From CAZWEZ01 sp964632795 (GTDB taxonomy: Bacteria; Pseudomonadota; Alphaproteobacteria; Rhodospirillales; 2-02-FULL-58-16): 64,000 bases of DNA. Below, piece after piece: positions 34,217-43,751 of this stretch. Position numbers and translations under genes: made by a program. The stretch covers positions 28,044 through 92,043 of the forward strand of contig CAZWEZ010000003.1 in NCBI GenBank assembly GCA_964632795.1. Reading direction: 5' to 3'. The notes under the pieces were generated by a model. It did no database searches. It worked only from the letters and a program-made list of their open reading frames with translations, and was not told the origin of the DNA. Positions within the stretch are counted from its first letter, which is position 1. The number at the start of each line of letters is the position of its first letter.

Positions 34217-37156
34217 ATGGCGGAGTCGTGGGTCGGCAAATCCATGGAGCGGGTCGAGGACCTGTCGCTGCTGCGCGGCCTGGGCCAGTTCGCCGACAAC
34301 CTGGCGACGCCGCCCGGGGTCTGCCATGCCGCCTTCCTGCGCTCGCCCCTGGCCCATGCCAGGGTCGTTTCGATCGACGCTTCGGGGGCGGAAAACATGC
34401 CCGGCGTCGTCGCGGTCGTCACCGGCGACGACATGGTGGCCCATTCCAGGCCCTTCATCACCGGGGTCAAGGTCGACGCGCCGCAGTATGCGCTGGCCAT
34501 CGATCGGGTGCGCTACGTCGGCGAGTCGCTCGCCATCGTCATCGCCAAGGACCGCTACCTGGCCGAGGACGCCGTGGAAGCGATCGAGGTCGAATACGCG
34601 CCTCTGGCGCCGGTGATCGATCCACGCCAGGCCGCCGAAGCGGGCGCGCCGAGACTGCACCCCGGCACCGAGAGCAACGTCCTGCACCAACGCTCCTTCA
34701 GCTACGGCGACCCTGAGGCGGCGTTCGCCGGGGCCGCCCATACCGTCGAAGCGACCTTCAGCTATCCCCGCAACTCGTGCACGCCGCTCGAATGCTACTG
34801 CGTGATCGCCCACCACCGGGCCGGCGATGACGTCTACGAGGTCACCGCCAATTTCCAGGGGCCCTATACGCTGCACACGGTGATGGCGCGCGCGCTGAAG
34901 GTCCCCGGGAACCGGTTGCGCCTGAGGACGCCGCCCGATTCGGGGGGCAGCTACGGGGTCAAACAGGGGATCTTCCCATACATCGTCGGGCTGGGCGTGG
35001 CGGCCAGGATCGCCGGCCGTCCGGTCAAGTGGCTGGAGGACCGGCTCGAGAACCTGGGCGCGGCGACCTCGGCCACCAATCGCGTCACGACGCTCAAGGC
35101 GGCGCTCGACGACGATGGCCGTATCCTGGCCCTCGATTACGATCAACTCGAGGACTGCGGGGCCTATCTGCGGGCCCCGGAACCGGCGACCATCTACCGC
35201 ATGCACGGCAACATGACCGGCGCCTATGCGATCGAAAACCTCAGGATCCGCAACCGGGTGGTGGTCACCAACAAGACGCCGAGCGGCCTGATGCGCGGTT
35301 TCGGCGGGCCGCAGGTCTATTTTCCGCTGGAACGGATCGTCGATCTGGCTGCCCGCAAGATCGGTCTGGACCGGCTGGAGATGAGACGCCGCAACCTTGT
35401 TCCCGGCGCCGCCATGCCCTATCGCACGGCGCCCGGCGCGGTGCTCGATTCGGGCGATTACGCGCGCTCCGTCGAGCGCGCCGTCGGCGAAGGGGGATTG
35501 GCGGAACTGGTCGCCCGTCGCGACCAGGCGCGCTCCGAAGGTCGTCTCTACGGGATCGGCTATGCGACGATCGTCGAACCGTCGATCTCCAACATGGGCT
35601 ACATCACCACCCTTCTGACGCCCCAACAAAGGGAAAAGGCGGGTCCCAAGAACGGCGCCCTGGCCACCGCCACGGTCAGTTTCGATCCCTCCGGGGCGAT
35701 CACCGTCAACACCTCGTCGGTCCCCCAGGGGCAGGGTCACCGCACGGTCCTGGCCCAGGTGGTGGCCGATGTTCTCGGCGTCGAGCCGTCGACCATCGTC
35801 GTCTCGACCGACCACGATACGGCCAAGGATGCGTGGTCGATCGCTTCGGGCAATTACGCCAGCCGCTTCGCCGGGGCGGTCGCCGGGGCGGCCCACAAGG
35901 CGGCGGTGAAGCTTCGCCAACGGCTGGCCCGGATCGCCGCCGCCGACCTCAACGTGTTGCCCGATGAGGTGGAATTCGAGGACGGCAAGGTGTTCGCGCG
36001 CGACAATCCCGACAACGCCCTGGCCATCGGGCGGCTCGCCGCCAAGGCCCACTGGTCGCCGCTGTCGGTTCCCGAGGGGGCCGGCGCCGGGCTGCGCGAG
36101 ACCGCCTTCTGGAGCCTGCCGGAACTGGTCGAACCGGACGAGGCGGACCGGATCAACTCGTCGGCCTGCCACGGCTTCATCTTCGATTTCTGCGGGGTCG
36201 AGATCGACCCCGACACCTGCGCCGTGCGGATCGACAAGTACGTCACCATGCACGACGCCGGAAACCTGCTCAATCCGATGCTGGCCGACGGCCAGATCCG
36301 GGGCGGCTTCGCCCACGGACTGGGGGCGGCGCTGCTCGAGGAACTGGCCTATGCGCCCGACGGCGGCTTCCTGTCGGGGACCTTCGCCGACTACCTGCCG
36401 CCAACCGCGTGCGAGGTCCCCGACCTGGTCATCCTCCATGACGGCTCGCCGTCGCCCTTGACGCCGCTCGGCGCCAAGGGCCTGGGCGAGGGCAACTGCA
36501 TGTCGACCCCGGTGTGCATCGCCAACGCGGTGGCCGACGCCACCGGGGTCGATATCGCGACCCTGCCCCTGACCCGCTCGGCCCTGGCCGAGCTGCTGCT
36601 CGGCGAGGAGCCCGCAGGCAGGAGTCCGCTCGCCGCGCCGCCGCCGGGCGACGGACATGCCCTGCGCGGAACGGGATCGACCCTGGTCCCGGCGACCCCG
36701 GAGGCGGTGTGGGCGATCATCCTCGACGAAACCCGGCTGGCCCAGGTCATCCCCGGCTGTCACGACCTCGAAAGAGTCGGCGAAAATGCCTTCCGGGCCC
36801 AGGTGACGCTGGGCATCGGTCCCGTCAAGGGCCACTTCCGGGCCGACGTCGCGCTCCAGGACCTGGACCCGCCGCGCGCCCTCAGGCTGGTCGGCGGCGC
36901 CGAGGGACCGTTGGGATCGTCGCGCGGCGAAGGGACCGTGACCCTGACCGCGACCGACGGCGGAACGCGCATCGACTATACCTATGCCGTGCGGGTCTCG
37001 GGCAAGGTTGCCGCCGTCGGCGGCCGGCTGATCGACGGCGCGGCGCGAACGTTGATCGGCCGCTTCTTCGAGCGCCTGGTGGGGATGGCCGGCCAGCCGG
37101 CGCGGCGGCGCGGCATCCTGGCCCGCATCCTGGCCTTCTTCGGAATAAGACGATGA
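34217..37156 (+). CDS. Molybdenum hydroxylase large subunit fused to CoxG-type SRPBCC domain, set 2
   Basis: A 979-residue protein. Residues about 1-790 are a full CoxL-type subunit (hammerhead start GQFADNLATPPGVCHAAFLRSP, RGFGGPQVYF, PQGQGHRTVLAQVVAD, active-site Glu in GAKGLGEGNCM). The MoCo loop GGGFGGK is altered to GGSYGVK. Residues about 820-979 form a CoxG-type SRPBCC domain (PATPEAVWAIILDETRLAQV, LVGGAEGPLGSSRGEG) with a basic tail. CoxG is normally a separate protein that anchors CODH to the membrane; the fusion may serve that role. It begins one base after the preceding stop and overlaps the next gene by 4 bases. Confidence 0.87.
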   Translation: MAESWVGKSMERVEDLSLLRGLGQFADNLATPPGVCHAAFLRSPLAHARVVSIDASGAENMPGVVAVVTGDDMVAHSRPFITGVKVDAPQYALAIDRVRYVGESLAIVIAKDRYLAEDAVEAIEVEYAPLAPVIDPRQAAEAGAPRLHPGTESNVLHQRSFSYGDPEAAFAGAAHTVEATFSYPRNSCTPLECYCVIAHHRAGDDVYEVTANFQGPYTLHTVMARALKVPGNRLRLRTPPDSGGSYGVKQGIFPYIVGLGVAARIAGRPVKWLEDRLENLGAATSATNRVTTLKAALDDDGRILALDYDQLEDCGAYLRAPEPATIYRMHGNMTGAYAIENLRIRNRVVVTNKTPSGLMRGFGGPQVYFPLERIVDLAARKIGLDRLEMRRRNLVPGAAMPYRTAPGAVLDSGDYARSVERAVGEGGLAELVARRDQARSEGRLYGIGYATIVEPSISNMGYITTLLTPQQREKAGPKNGALATATVSFDPSGAITVNTSSVPQGQGHRTVLAQVVADVLGVEPSTIVVSTDHDTAKDAWSIASGNYASRFAGAVAGAAHKAAVKLRQRLARIAAADLNVLPDEVEFEDGKVFARDNPDNALAIGRLAAKAHWSPLSVPEGAGAGLRETAFWSLPELVEPDEADRINSSACHGFIFDFCGVEIDPDTCAVRIDKYVTMHDAGNLLNPMLADGQIRGGFAHGLGAALLEELAYAPDGGFLSGTFADYLPPTACEVPDLVILHDGSPSPLTPLGAKGLGEGNCMSTPVCIANAVADATGVDIATLPLTRSALAELLLGEEPAGRSPLAAPPPGDGHALRGTGSTLVPATPEAVWAIILDETRLAQVIPGCHDLERVGENAFRAQVTLGIGPVKGHFRADVALQDLDPPRALRLVGGAEGPLGSSRGEGTVTLTATDGGTRIDYTYAVRVSGKVAAVGGRLIDGAARTLIGRFFERLVGMAGQPARRRGILARILAFFGIRR

Positions 37157-37980
37157 AGCCCGCCGCCTTCGACTACGCGCGTCCCGAGACCACCGCCGAG
37201 GCCCTCGACCTGCTGGCCCGGCACGGCGACGAGGCGCGGATCCTGGCCGGCGGGCAATCGCTGGGACCGATGCTCAACATGCGCCTGGCGGCGCCATCGC
37301 TGCTGATCGACATCTCGCGGATCGAGAGCCTCAGAACCATCGCCATCAAGAACGGGATGGTGGAGGTCGGGGCGGCGGTGACCCAGGATGAACTGTTGAC
37401 GTGGCCCGATCTGTCGGCGGTCCAGCCTCTGCTGGCCCAAACCCTGCCGTGGGTCGGACACCACCAGACCCGCCAGCGCGGCACCGTGTGCGGCTCGATC
37501 GCCAACTCCGACCCCAGCGCCGAGTTGCCCCTTGCCTTCGCGGTTCTCGACGGCCAGGCGGTCCTCGAGGGGAAACGCGGCCGGCGGACCGTGGCCGCGG
37601 ACGCCTTCCAGACCGGCATCATGGCGACGGCGATCGAAAGCGGAGAAATGCTGACCGCCGTCAGGTTCCCCGTTGCCCGCCCCGGCACGGCCGCGGCGTT
37701 TCGCGAGGTCAGCCAACGCCACGGCGATTTCGCCATGGTCGCGCTGGCCGCGGTGGGCGGCGCGGACGGGGTGCGGATCGGCGTCGGCGGGGTGGCCGAG
37801 ACGCCGGCGGTGAGCGATCTGCCGTGGCTGGCGGACGGGGCGCTGGAGGAGGCGCTCAACGACTTCGCCTGGTCTCTGGGGGCGACCGGCGACCAGCACG
37901 CGACGGCGCGCTATCGCCGGGAACTGGTTCGCCGCATCGGCCGCCGGGTGATCGCGGAGGTGTCCGATGCCAAGCCTTGA
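37153..37980 (+). CDS. Molybdenum hydroxylase FAD-binding subunit (CoxM type), set 2
   Basis: A 275-residue FAD subunit: FDYARPETTAEALDLLARHG at the start, ILAGGQSLGPMLNMRLA and QRGTVCGSIANSDPSAELPL for FAD binding, and a standard C-terminal domain. The ATG at 37153 overlaps the preceding stop; the frame is open upstream only because it shadows the large-subunit gene. It is only distantly similar to the set 1 FAD subunit, so the two sets are not a recent duplication. Confidence 0.9.
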   Translation: MKPAAFDYARPETTAEALDLLARHGDEARILAGGQSLGPMLNMRLAAPSLLIDISRIESLRTIAIKNGMVEVGAAVTQDELLTWPDLSAVQPLLAQTLPWVGHHQTRQRGTVCGSIANSDPSAELPLAFAVLDGQAVLEGKRGRRTVAADAFQTGIMATAIESGEMLTAVRFPVARPGTAAAFREVSQRHGDFAMVALAAVGGADGVRIGVGGVAETPAVSDLPWLADGALEEALNDFAWSLGATGDQHATARYRRELVRRIGRRVIAEVSDAKP

Positions 37981-38470
37981 AGCCGGGGCGCGGCATCTGG
38001 TCCGCTTGACCCTCAACGGCCGGGCGGTCGAGGGGCACGCCGAACCGAGGATGCTGTTCACCGATTTCCTGCGCCACGAACTGGGCATGGTGGGGACCAC
38101 CGTGGGGTGCGAGCACGGCGTTTGCGGCGCCTGCACGGTGCGGGTGGACGGCATGGCCTGGCGGGGCTGCCTGCTGTACGCGGTCCAACTCGAAGGGCGG
38201 ACGGTCGAGACGGTCGAGGGGCTGGCCGGCCCCGACGGCGCGCTCAACGATTTGCAGACGGCGTTCCGCAAGCACCACGCGCTGCAATGCGGGTTCTGCA
38301 CGCCGGGGATACTGATGTCGCTGAGCCAACTCATCGAGGAGGAACCGGGGGCCGACGAGGCCCGCGTCCGCGATGTCCTGTCGGGCCATATCTGCCGCTG
38401 CACGGGATATCACGGGATCGTCGCCGCGGCCCTGGAGGTCCTCGGAGCGCAGAGCCGGGGACGGGACTGA
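37967..38470 (+). CDS. Molybdenum hydroxylase 2Fe-2S subunit (CoxS type), set 2
   Basis: A 167-residue iron-sulfur subunit with the plant-type site GCEHGVCGACTVRVDG and the C-terminal site CGFCTPGI plus HICRCTGYHG. It overlaps the FAD subunit gene by 14 bases and its TGA overlaps the ATG of the CoA synthetase gene by one base, so this L-M-S-synthetase order is tightly coupled. The set probably hydroxylates an aromatic or heterocyclic acid or its CoA ester. Confidence 0.9.
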   Translation: MPSLEAGARHLVRLTLNGRAVEGHAEPRMLFTDFLRHELGMVGTTVGCEHGVCGACTVRVDGMAWRGCLLYAVQLEGRTVETVEGLAGPDGALNDLQTAFRKHHALQCGFCTPGILMSLSQLIEEEPGADEARVRDVLSGHICRCTGYHGIVAAALEVLGAQSRGRD

Positions 38471-39993
38471 TGTTCGATCTTGGGCGCACCTTTTTGGCCA
38501 GCGTGGCGCGGATGCCCGGGGCGCGGGCGATCTCCGACGGTCCCCGTTCGGCGACCTACGGCGAATGGCTGGACGATATCCTGCACGTGGTCGGCGGCCT
38601 CGACGGACTGGGGTTGGACAAGGGCGACCACGTGGTGACGGTGCTCCAGAACCGGCGCCAGGCGGTGACCCTCCACATCGCCTGCCAGATCGCCGGGTTG
38701 GCCATCACGCCGCTCAACTGGCGCTCCGGGGCCGAGGAACTCGACTACGTGCTCGACGACGCCGAGGCCAAGGCGGTGGTCTTCGAGGAGGCGACCCAGG
38801 ACGCCGTCGCCGGCACCGGGGCGGCGTCCGCCATCCCGCGGATCGGCGTCGGGACCGCAAGCGGGGCCACGGCCACCTGGGCGGAACTCGCCGCAACCGC
38901 GCCGGCCGAAGCCGTTTCCCGAGCCTCGGTCGAGGACACCTCGGTCATGCTGTACACCTCGGGAACCACCGGGCGGGGCAAGGGCGTGCCGCGCAGCCAC
39001 CGGGCCGAACGCGCCGCCGCCCTGGCCCATGTCGCCCAGAACCGGTACGCCCGGGGCGAGGTCACGCTCGGTGTCATGCCGCTCTACCATACGATGGGGG
39101 TGCGCTCCCTGCTGGCCTCGGTGATGATCAACGGCCATTTCGTCTGCCAGCGCAGGTACGATCCGGGCCAGGCCCTGGACTTGATCGAGAGCCACCGGAT
39201 CACCAACCTGTACCTGGTGCCGACCCTTTATCACGACCTCCTGGGGGAGCCGTCGTTCGCTTCGCGCGACGTCACCTCGGTGAGCAAGCTGGGCTTCGCC
39301 GGCCAATCGATGACCGACGGGCTGCTCAAAAGGCTGGATGAGGCCTTCAAGCCGGAGCTGTTCGTCAACCACTACGGATCGTCGGAAATCTACACCTTCA
39401 CCATCGAGCCGGACGCGCCGGCCAAGCCCGGCTCGGCGGGCAAGGCCGGGCTGAACCAGGAGATCCGCGTCATCAAGCTGGACTCGACCGATCCCGAGGA
39501 CCGCGCGGGGACCAACGAAGAGGGCCAGGTCATCGCCGCCCTGGACGGCGACGAATCCTTCGCCGGCTACTGGAAGCGGCCGGACGCCGACGCCACGGCG
39601 CTTCACGACGGCTGGTACTTCACCGGCGACATCGGCTTTTGCGACGGCGACGGGGACCTGTTCGTCACCGGCCGGGTCGACGACATGATCATCTCCGGGG
39701 GCGAGAACATCCTGCCGGTGGAGATCGAAAGCGTGCTGTCCCTTCACCCGGCGGTCGGCGAGGTGGCGGTGGTCGGCCTCGCCGATTCCCGCTGGGGACA
39801 GAAGGTCGCGGCATTCATCGCGCGGAGCGGCGACATCGACGCCGAGGGGCTGGACGCCTGGTGCCTGAAGTCCGGCCTTGCCCCCTTCAAGCGGCCCAGG
39901 AGCTACATTTTCGTCGAGGAAGTTCCCAAATCGCCGGTCGGCAAGATCCTCCGCCGGAAGCTGGTCGAGGGCGACTACACACCAGAAATTTAA
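38470..39993 (+). CDS. AMP-dependent acyl-CoA synthetase/ligase
   Basis: A 507-residue ANL-superfamily enzyme that activates a carboxylate to its CoA thioester through an acyl-AMP. Motifs are SVMLYTSGTTGRGKGVPRSH (P-loop), FVNHYGSSEIYTF, WYFTGDIGFCDGDGDLFVTG, ISGGENILPVEIES and the C-terminal catalytic Lys in SPVGKILRRKL. The ATG at 38470 overlaps the preceding stop. Coupling to a molybdenum hydroxylase suggests an aromatic or cyclic acid substrate, with the hydratase-fold gene downstream acting on the CoA ester. Confidence 0.87.
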   Translation: MFDLGRTFLASVARMPGARAISDGPRSATYGEWLDDILHVVGGLDGLGLDKGDHVVTVLQNRRQAVTLHIACQIAGLAITPLNWRSGAEELDYVLDDAEAKAVVFEEATQDAVAGTGAASAIPRIGVGTASGATATWAELAATAPAEAVSRASVEDTSVMLYTSGTTGRGKGVPRSHRAERAAALAHVAQNRYARGEVTLGVMPLYHTMGVRSLLASVMINGHFVCQRRYDPGQALDLIESHRITNLYLVPTLYHDLLGEPSFASRDVTSVSKLGFAGQSMTDGLLKRLDEAFKPELFVNHYGSSEIYTFTIEPDAPAKPGSAGKAGLNQEIRVIKLDSTDPEDRAGTNEEGQVIAALDGDESFAGYWKRPDADATALHDGWYFTGDIGFCDGDGDLFVTGRVDDMIISGGENILPVEIESVLSLHPAVGEVAVVGLADSRWGQKVAAFIARSGDIDAEGLDAWCLKSGLAPFKRPRSYIFVEEVPKSPVGKILRRKLVEGDYTPEI

Positions 39994-40012
39994 CCCGGGA
40001 GAAGGCACGACG

Positions 40013-40810
40013 ATGGAAAGCAAGACAACCGAACTGCCCGGGGACCTCGACGGGTTCCGGGTCGAGATCGATCCCGATGGGGAACGCGCCGACGTGGTCC
40101 TCGACCGTCCGCCCTTGAACGTCGTCGAGATGAAGCAGCGCGACCAGCTGCGCCAGGTGTTCGAGGCGCTCGACGACGACCACCGCATCCGGGTGATCGT
40201 GCTCCGCGCCGAAGGCGAGCACTTCTCCTCGGGCGGCAACATCAAGGGCTTCATGGAGGCCTCTCCCGAACAGGTCTCGGAACTGGCCTGGAACATCGCC
40301 GCGCCGGCGCGGTGCCGCAAACCGGTGATCGCCCAGAACCGGGGTTATACCTTCGGGGTCGGCTTCGAGCTGTCGCTGGCGTGTGACTTCAGGATCTGTT
40401 CGGAGACCACGCTATACGCCCTGCCCGAACAGCGGATCGGCCAGATTCCAGGTTCCGGCGGCTCGATCCGCCTGTTGCACATGATCGGCATCCAGCGGAC
40501 CAAGGACATGACGTTCCGCTCGCGCCGGGTGACCGGGGCCGAGGCCAGGGAATGGGGGTTGGTGCTGGATTGCGTCCCCGATGATGCGCTGGAGGAAACG
40601 GTGGACGCCCTGGTCGACGAACTGCGCGCCTTCGCCCCCCTCGCCCAGAGGACCCTCAAGGGAGTGTTGAACGCGGCCCAGAACACGACGCTGGAGGCCG
40701 GCATCGAGATCGAGGGGAACGCCTATGGCCGGTTGCGCTGCTCGGAGGACTTCAAGGAAGGCGTCGAGGCCTTCCACGCCAAACGCAAGCCGAACTTCAA
40801 GGGCCAATAA
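40013..40810 (+). CDS. Enoyl-CoA hydratase/isomerase family protein
   Basis: A 265-residue crotonase-fold enzyme. The oxyanion-hole motifs are EHFSSGGNIKGFM and NRGYTFGVGFELSLACDFRI; the second catalytic acid region reads PEQRIGQIPGSGGS. A crotonase-type C-terminal trimerisation helix ends in AKRKPNFKGQ. It starts 20 bases after the CoA synthetase gene with a GGAGAAGG site and likely hydrates, isomerises or cleaves the ring of the CoA ester. Its end overlaps the leftward DUF1858-like gene by 14 bases. Confidence 0.88.
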   Translation: MESKTTELPGDLDGFRVEIDPDGERADVVLDRPPLNVVEMKQRDQLRQVFEALDDDHRIRVIVLRAEGEHFSSGGNIKGFMEASPEQVSELAWNIAAPARCRKPVIAQNRGYTFGVGFELSLACDFRICSETTLYALPEQRIGQIPGSGGSIRLLHMIGIQRTKDMTFRSRRVTGAEAREWGLVLDCVPDDALEETVDALVDELRAFAPLAQRTLKGVLNAAQNTTLEAGIEIEGNAYGRLRCSEDFKEGVEAFHAKRKPNFKGQ

Positions 40811-41108
40811 ACCGCGCCGACGCCTTCCAGGCGTCGAGCGGGTCGCGGGAGCGGCGGGGTTTCTTGCCAGCGGCTTCGAGTTGCGCGTCCGACGGCCCGC
40901 CGGCTTCGAGGGCGCGGAAGCAGGTCAGGATGGTGCGAGCCGGGTTGCCGTGGCGCTTGGCGGCCAGGGACAGGGGTTCGTTGAGCCGGGCGCTGCAGTG
41001 GGCGCAGGGCCAACCAAGGCGGTTCATCAGGGCGACCGCCCGGCCGTCCGGGTACATCTCCATCAATTGGACGATGGATGTCGAACCGCCGATGCGTTGG
41101 CGTGTCAT
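40797..41108 (-). CDS. Small DUF1858-like protein with CxxC
   Basis: A 103-residue protein reading opposite to the preceding cluster. Start MTRQRIGGSTSIVQLMEMYP and GLGWPCAHCSARLNEPLS-like segment NRLGWPCAHC resemble the ScdA_N/DUF1858 domain, which has a conserved CxxC near a small helical bundle and is linked to iron-sulfur or disulfide chemistry. A third Cys (LTCFRAL) follows. I chose the ATG at 41108 with GGGAG upstream; an ATG at 41177 would add 23 residues. The tail is basic. The 186-base gap upstream (41109-41294) holds no gene. Confidence 0.6.
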   Translation of the reverse strand: MTRQRIGGSTSIVQLMEMYPDGRAVALMNRLGWPCAHCSARLNEPLSLAAKRHGNPARTILTCFRALEAGGPSDAQLEAAGKKPRRSRDPLDAWKASARFIGP

Positions 41109-41294
41109 CTCCCAAACTCCCCGCCAGGGATCGTCAAGCAGCCGATGTCCAATATATAGGGACTTACCAGGCGGCAAGTGGAATTGGTGTGGTTTGCGCC
41201 AATCCCTGTCTTCACGATTGTTCTGACATCGAACGTAAATGATTGGCTGTGAAGACGGGAACCCGATTGGCGGCCGACTGATAAAATGAGGTTA

Positions 41295-42296
41295 CTAATC
41301 AATCGTGATAACAACTTTCCCCAGTGCTCGTCCTTCCTCGAGTTTTTGATGGGCTCTGGCAACTTGATCGAGCCCGAATATTTCTTCATCCAGCAATGGA
41401 GAAAGCCGTTTGTTATCGACAAGTTGAGCGATCTTAGCGAGAATTTTCCCGTGCTTTTCGGGCTCGATGCCATACATCATCGGGACTAACATCAGCACGG
41501 TATGCAGGGTTGCTCCTTTTAGATAAAGCGGCCCCAAATGGTGTTGATTGGCACCGACAATGGTGATGATTTCACCTTGCGGTTTGATCATGCGGAATGA
41601 ACCGTCAAGGACCTCTCCGCCGACGGTATCGAAAATGATATCGAAACCACGGCCCCCGGTATTGGTGTCGAGAATTTCATCCGCGGTTGTGGTTGTATAA
41701 TTGATCGCAACATCCGCACCGAGCTCTGTGGCAATGGCGGCTTTCCGATCACTGGAAATCGTCGTGAATACCTTTGCGCCGGCTAAATGCGCCAATTGTA
41801 CCGCAATATGACCGACACCGCCGGTTCCGCCTTGGACAAGAACGTTCATGCCACGTGTGATCCGGACTTTCTCATGCAGCGCCAGCCAGGCAGTCAGCGA
41901 TACAAGAGGTAGTGCTGCCGCAGCACGGAAATCGAGGCTGCGCGGTTTGCGGGCCATGAGCCTGTGGTCTACCAGCATAAACTCTGCAAGCGCTCCCGGT
42001 AGATCGCCGTCAATACCTTTGATTCCCCCGGCACATCCATAAACTTCCTGGCCTCTGATGAAACCGTAAGCACGTGGCCCGACTTCCTCCACGATTCCAG
42101 CTACATCACCATGCAGGATGGACGGCGGATCCGGTGTCATTGGAAGGGCGATGCTGCGTACTTTTACATCTATCGGGTTAACACTGGTCGCCTTGACTCT
42201 GATCAGCAATTGACCTGGTCCGGGCGAAGGTTTTTCCACTTCCCGTGGTTCAAAGACATCGGCCCCACCAAGTTGCGGAACAATCATTGCTTTCAT
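41295..42296 (-). CDS. Zinc-independent quinone oxidoreductase-like MDR enzyme
   Basis: A 333-residue medium-chain reductase: VKATSVNPIDVKVRS, LHGDVAGIVEEVGP and the NADPH-binding VLVQGGTGGVGHIAVQLAHL. It lacks the catalytic zinc Cys/His set, which fits quinone or enone reduction. Its DNA is much richer in A and T at third positions than the genes on either side (poly-T rich codons, AAA/GAA preference), so it looks acquired. It ends near 41295 and is preceded by the LarA-like gene 29 bases upstream in the same direction. Confidence 0.85.
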   Translation of the reverse strand: MKAMIVPQLGGADVFEPREVEKPSPGPGQLLIRVKATSVNPIDVKVRSIALPMTPDPPSILHGDVAGIVEEVGPRAYGFIRGQEVYGCAGGIKGIDGDLPGALAEFMLVDHRLMARKPRSLDFRAAAALPLVSLTAWLALHEKVRITRGMNVLVQGGTGGVGHIAVQLAHLAGAKVFTTISSDRKAAIATELGADVAINYTTTTADEILDTNTGGRGFDIIFDTVGGEVLDGSFRMIKPQGEIITIVGANQHHLGPLYLKGATLHTVLMLVPMMYGIEPEKHGKILAKIAQLVDNKRLSPLLDEEIFGLDQVARAHQKLEEGRALGKVVITID

Positions 42297-42324
42297 CTAA
42301 ACATCCTGCTGTAGGGAACGGGCC

Positions 42325-43743
42325 TTACTGGGCAGCCATGGACCCCGCCACCGTCGTCGGCATGCTGATGGAGTCGGCCGGCATCTGGTAGCGGGCGAAC
42401 GGCAGGACCACGACCTTGGCGTCGGCACCCTGGCGGCCCATCGCCTCGTCGAAGGCCTGTTGCAGCGAGGTGGTCACGTTGATGCCGATGTCGCGGCCCA
42501 TCTCCAGGTTCTCCTCCAGCGTCACCACGTTCAGGTACTTGCGCGACATGACCTCGTAGATCGGCGCCCAGATGCAGCCGGCCCACATCTCGACCTGGCG
42601 GTTGTGGATGTCGCGGTACAGCCGTTCGATGTTCTCGGCCGAGGGCGGCATGTAGGGCTTCATCAGGTCGAACAGCGCGAAGCCCGGGAAGTCGCCGAGG
42701 TGGGTCTTGACCCCGGGGCTGGGCGAACAATAGATGATGTCGCCGCCGTCCTTGAGCACCATGTCGGCCGACATGCAGCCCCAGCCGGTGTGGAAGAACA
42801 GGTGGTCGGTCGGCGCGAAGACGCCGCAGATGGCGATGTCCGCCGGCCCGCCCATCGGCCGCCGGTAGGAATAGATGTTGTTGAACACCCGGATCGCCTC
42901 GCGATGCGCCCTCGGGTGGGCGCCGAAGTTCAGGTGACACACCGCGCCCTGGGTATCGAGGACCGAATTCAGGGTGCAGGTCAACTCGCACATGGTGGCG
43001 GCTTCGTCGATGTCGGAGCGCATCGGCCCGTCCATGGCGCCGTAATGGGTCTTGGGCGACATCACGAAGGCGCAGTGGTTGGATTCGATCGTCTCGTCGG
43101 AGACCACGCCGGGCAGGATCAGTTTGCCGCCTCCGCCGTAGCCCCAGTGGTTGGACTGGGCCTGGCCGATCGAGATTCGAACGTCGGCCCGCGCCGCCTC
43201 GTTGTGCAGCCACACCGGCGTGCCGCGCGAGGAGATGCCGATGAACGTGTACATCTTCTGGTTCCGCGGGTCGTCGTTCTGGAAGAACGGGATGGAAAGC
43301 CGCTGCATCCTCGCCAGGTTGTCGCGGCCGATCTTCATCTCGGTGTCGCGCTCCGACATCGGGAATACCTTGCCGTTGGCGCACAGCACACGGGCGTCCT
43401 TGATCCCGTGCTTCTCGATGGCGTCGAAGATCGGCCCCAGGAGCTTGGAAGCCGGAGTCGGCCGGAACTGGTTGTCGATGATGATGCACAGCGATTTGTC
43501 GGGGCCGATCAGGCGCGAGAACTTGGGTCCGTCGAACGGCCGTTCGAGAGCCGCCGCGGCGGCCCCCGGGACGTCCTTGATGGGCGGAATCTCCTTGGGC
43601 TTGATCCACGCCCACAGGTTCCGCTTGGGGATTTCGATGAAGATCCGCTGGCGGTCGACCTTGCTCGGGTCGTCGCACGATCCGATGGTCAGGGGATCGA
43701 GGGATTCGTAGGGGATATCCACCTTGACTGTGTAGTTCAACAC
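42325..43743 (-). CDS. LarA-like (DUF2088) protein
   Basis: A 472-residue protein of the nickel-dependent lactate racemase fold. The N-terminal IIIDNQFRPTP corresponds to the family DDxTRPTP; the second half has NHWGYGGGGKLILPGV and ETIESNH, matching the LarA His174, Lys184 and His200 sites. The position of LarA His108 reads ANGKVFPMS, with Val in place of His. It is unlikely to be a plain lactate racemase; other family members racemise larger 2-hydroxyacids. Whether it can bind the nickel-pincer cofactor is open, and no larB, larC or larE gene is in the window. Divergent from the SMP-30 fusion gene. Confidence 0.78.
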   Translation of the reverse strand: MLNYTVKVDIPYESLDPLTIGSCDDPSKVDRQRIFIEIPKRNLWAWIKPKEIPPIKDVPGAAAAALERPFDGPKFSRLIGPDKSLCIIIDNQFRPTPASKLLGPIFDAIEKHGIKDARVLCANGKVFPMSERDTEMKIGRDNLARMQRLSIPFFQNDDPRNQKMYTFIGISSRGTPVWLHNEAARADVRISIGQAQSNHWGYGGGGKLILPGVVSDETIESNHCAFVMSPKTHYGAMDGPMRSDIDEAATMCELTCTLNSVLDTQGAVCHLNFGAHPRAHREAIRVFNNIYSYRRPMGGPADIAICGVFAPTDHLFFHTGWGCMSADMVLKDGGDIIYCSPSPGVKTHLGDFPGFALFDLMKPYMPPSAENIERLYRDIHNRQVEMWAGCIWAPIYEVMSRKYLNVVTLEENLEMGRDIGINVTTSLQQAFDEAMGRQGADAKVVVLPFARYQMPADSISMPTTVAGSMAAQ

Positions 43744-43751
43744 CCCCTCCT

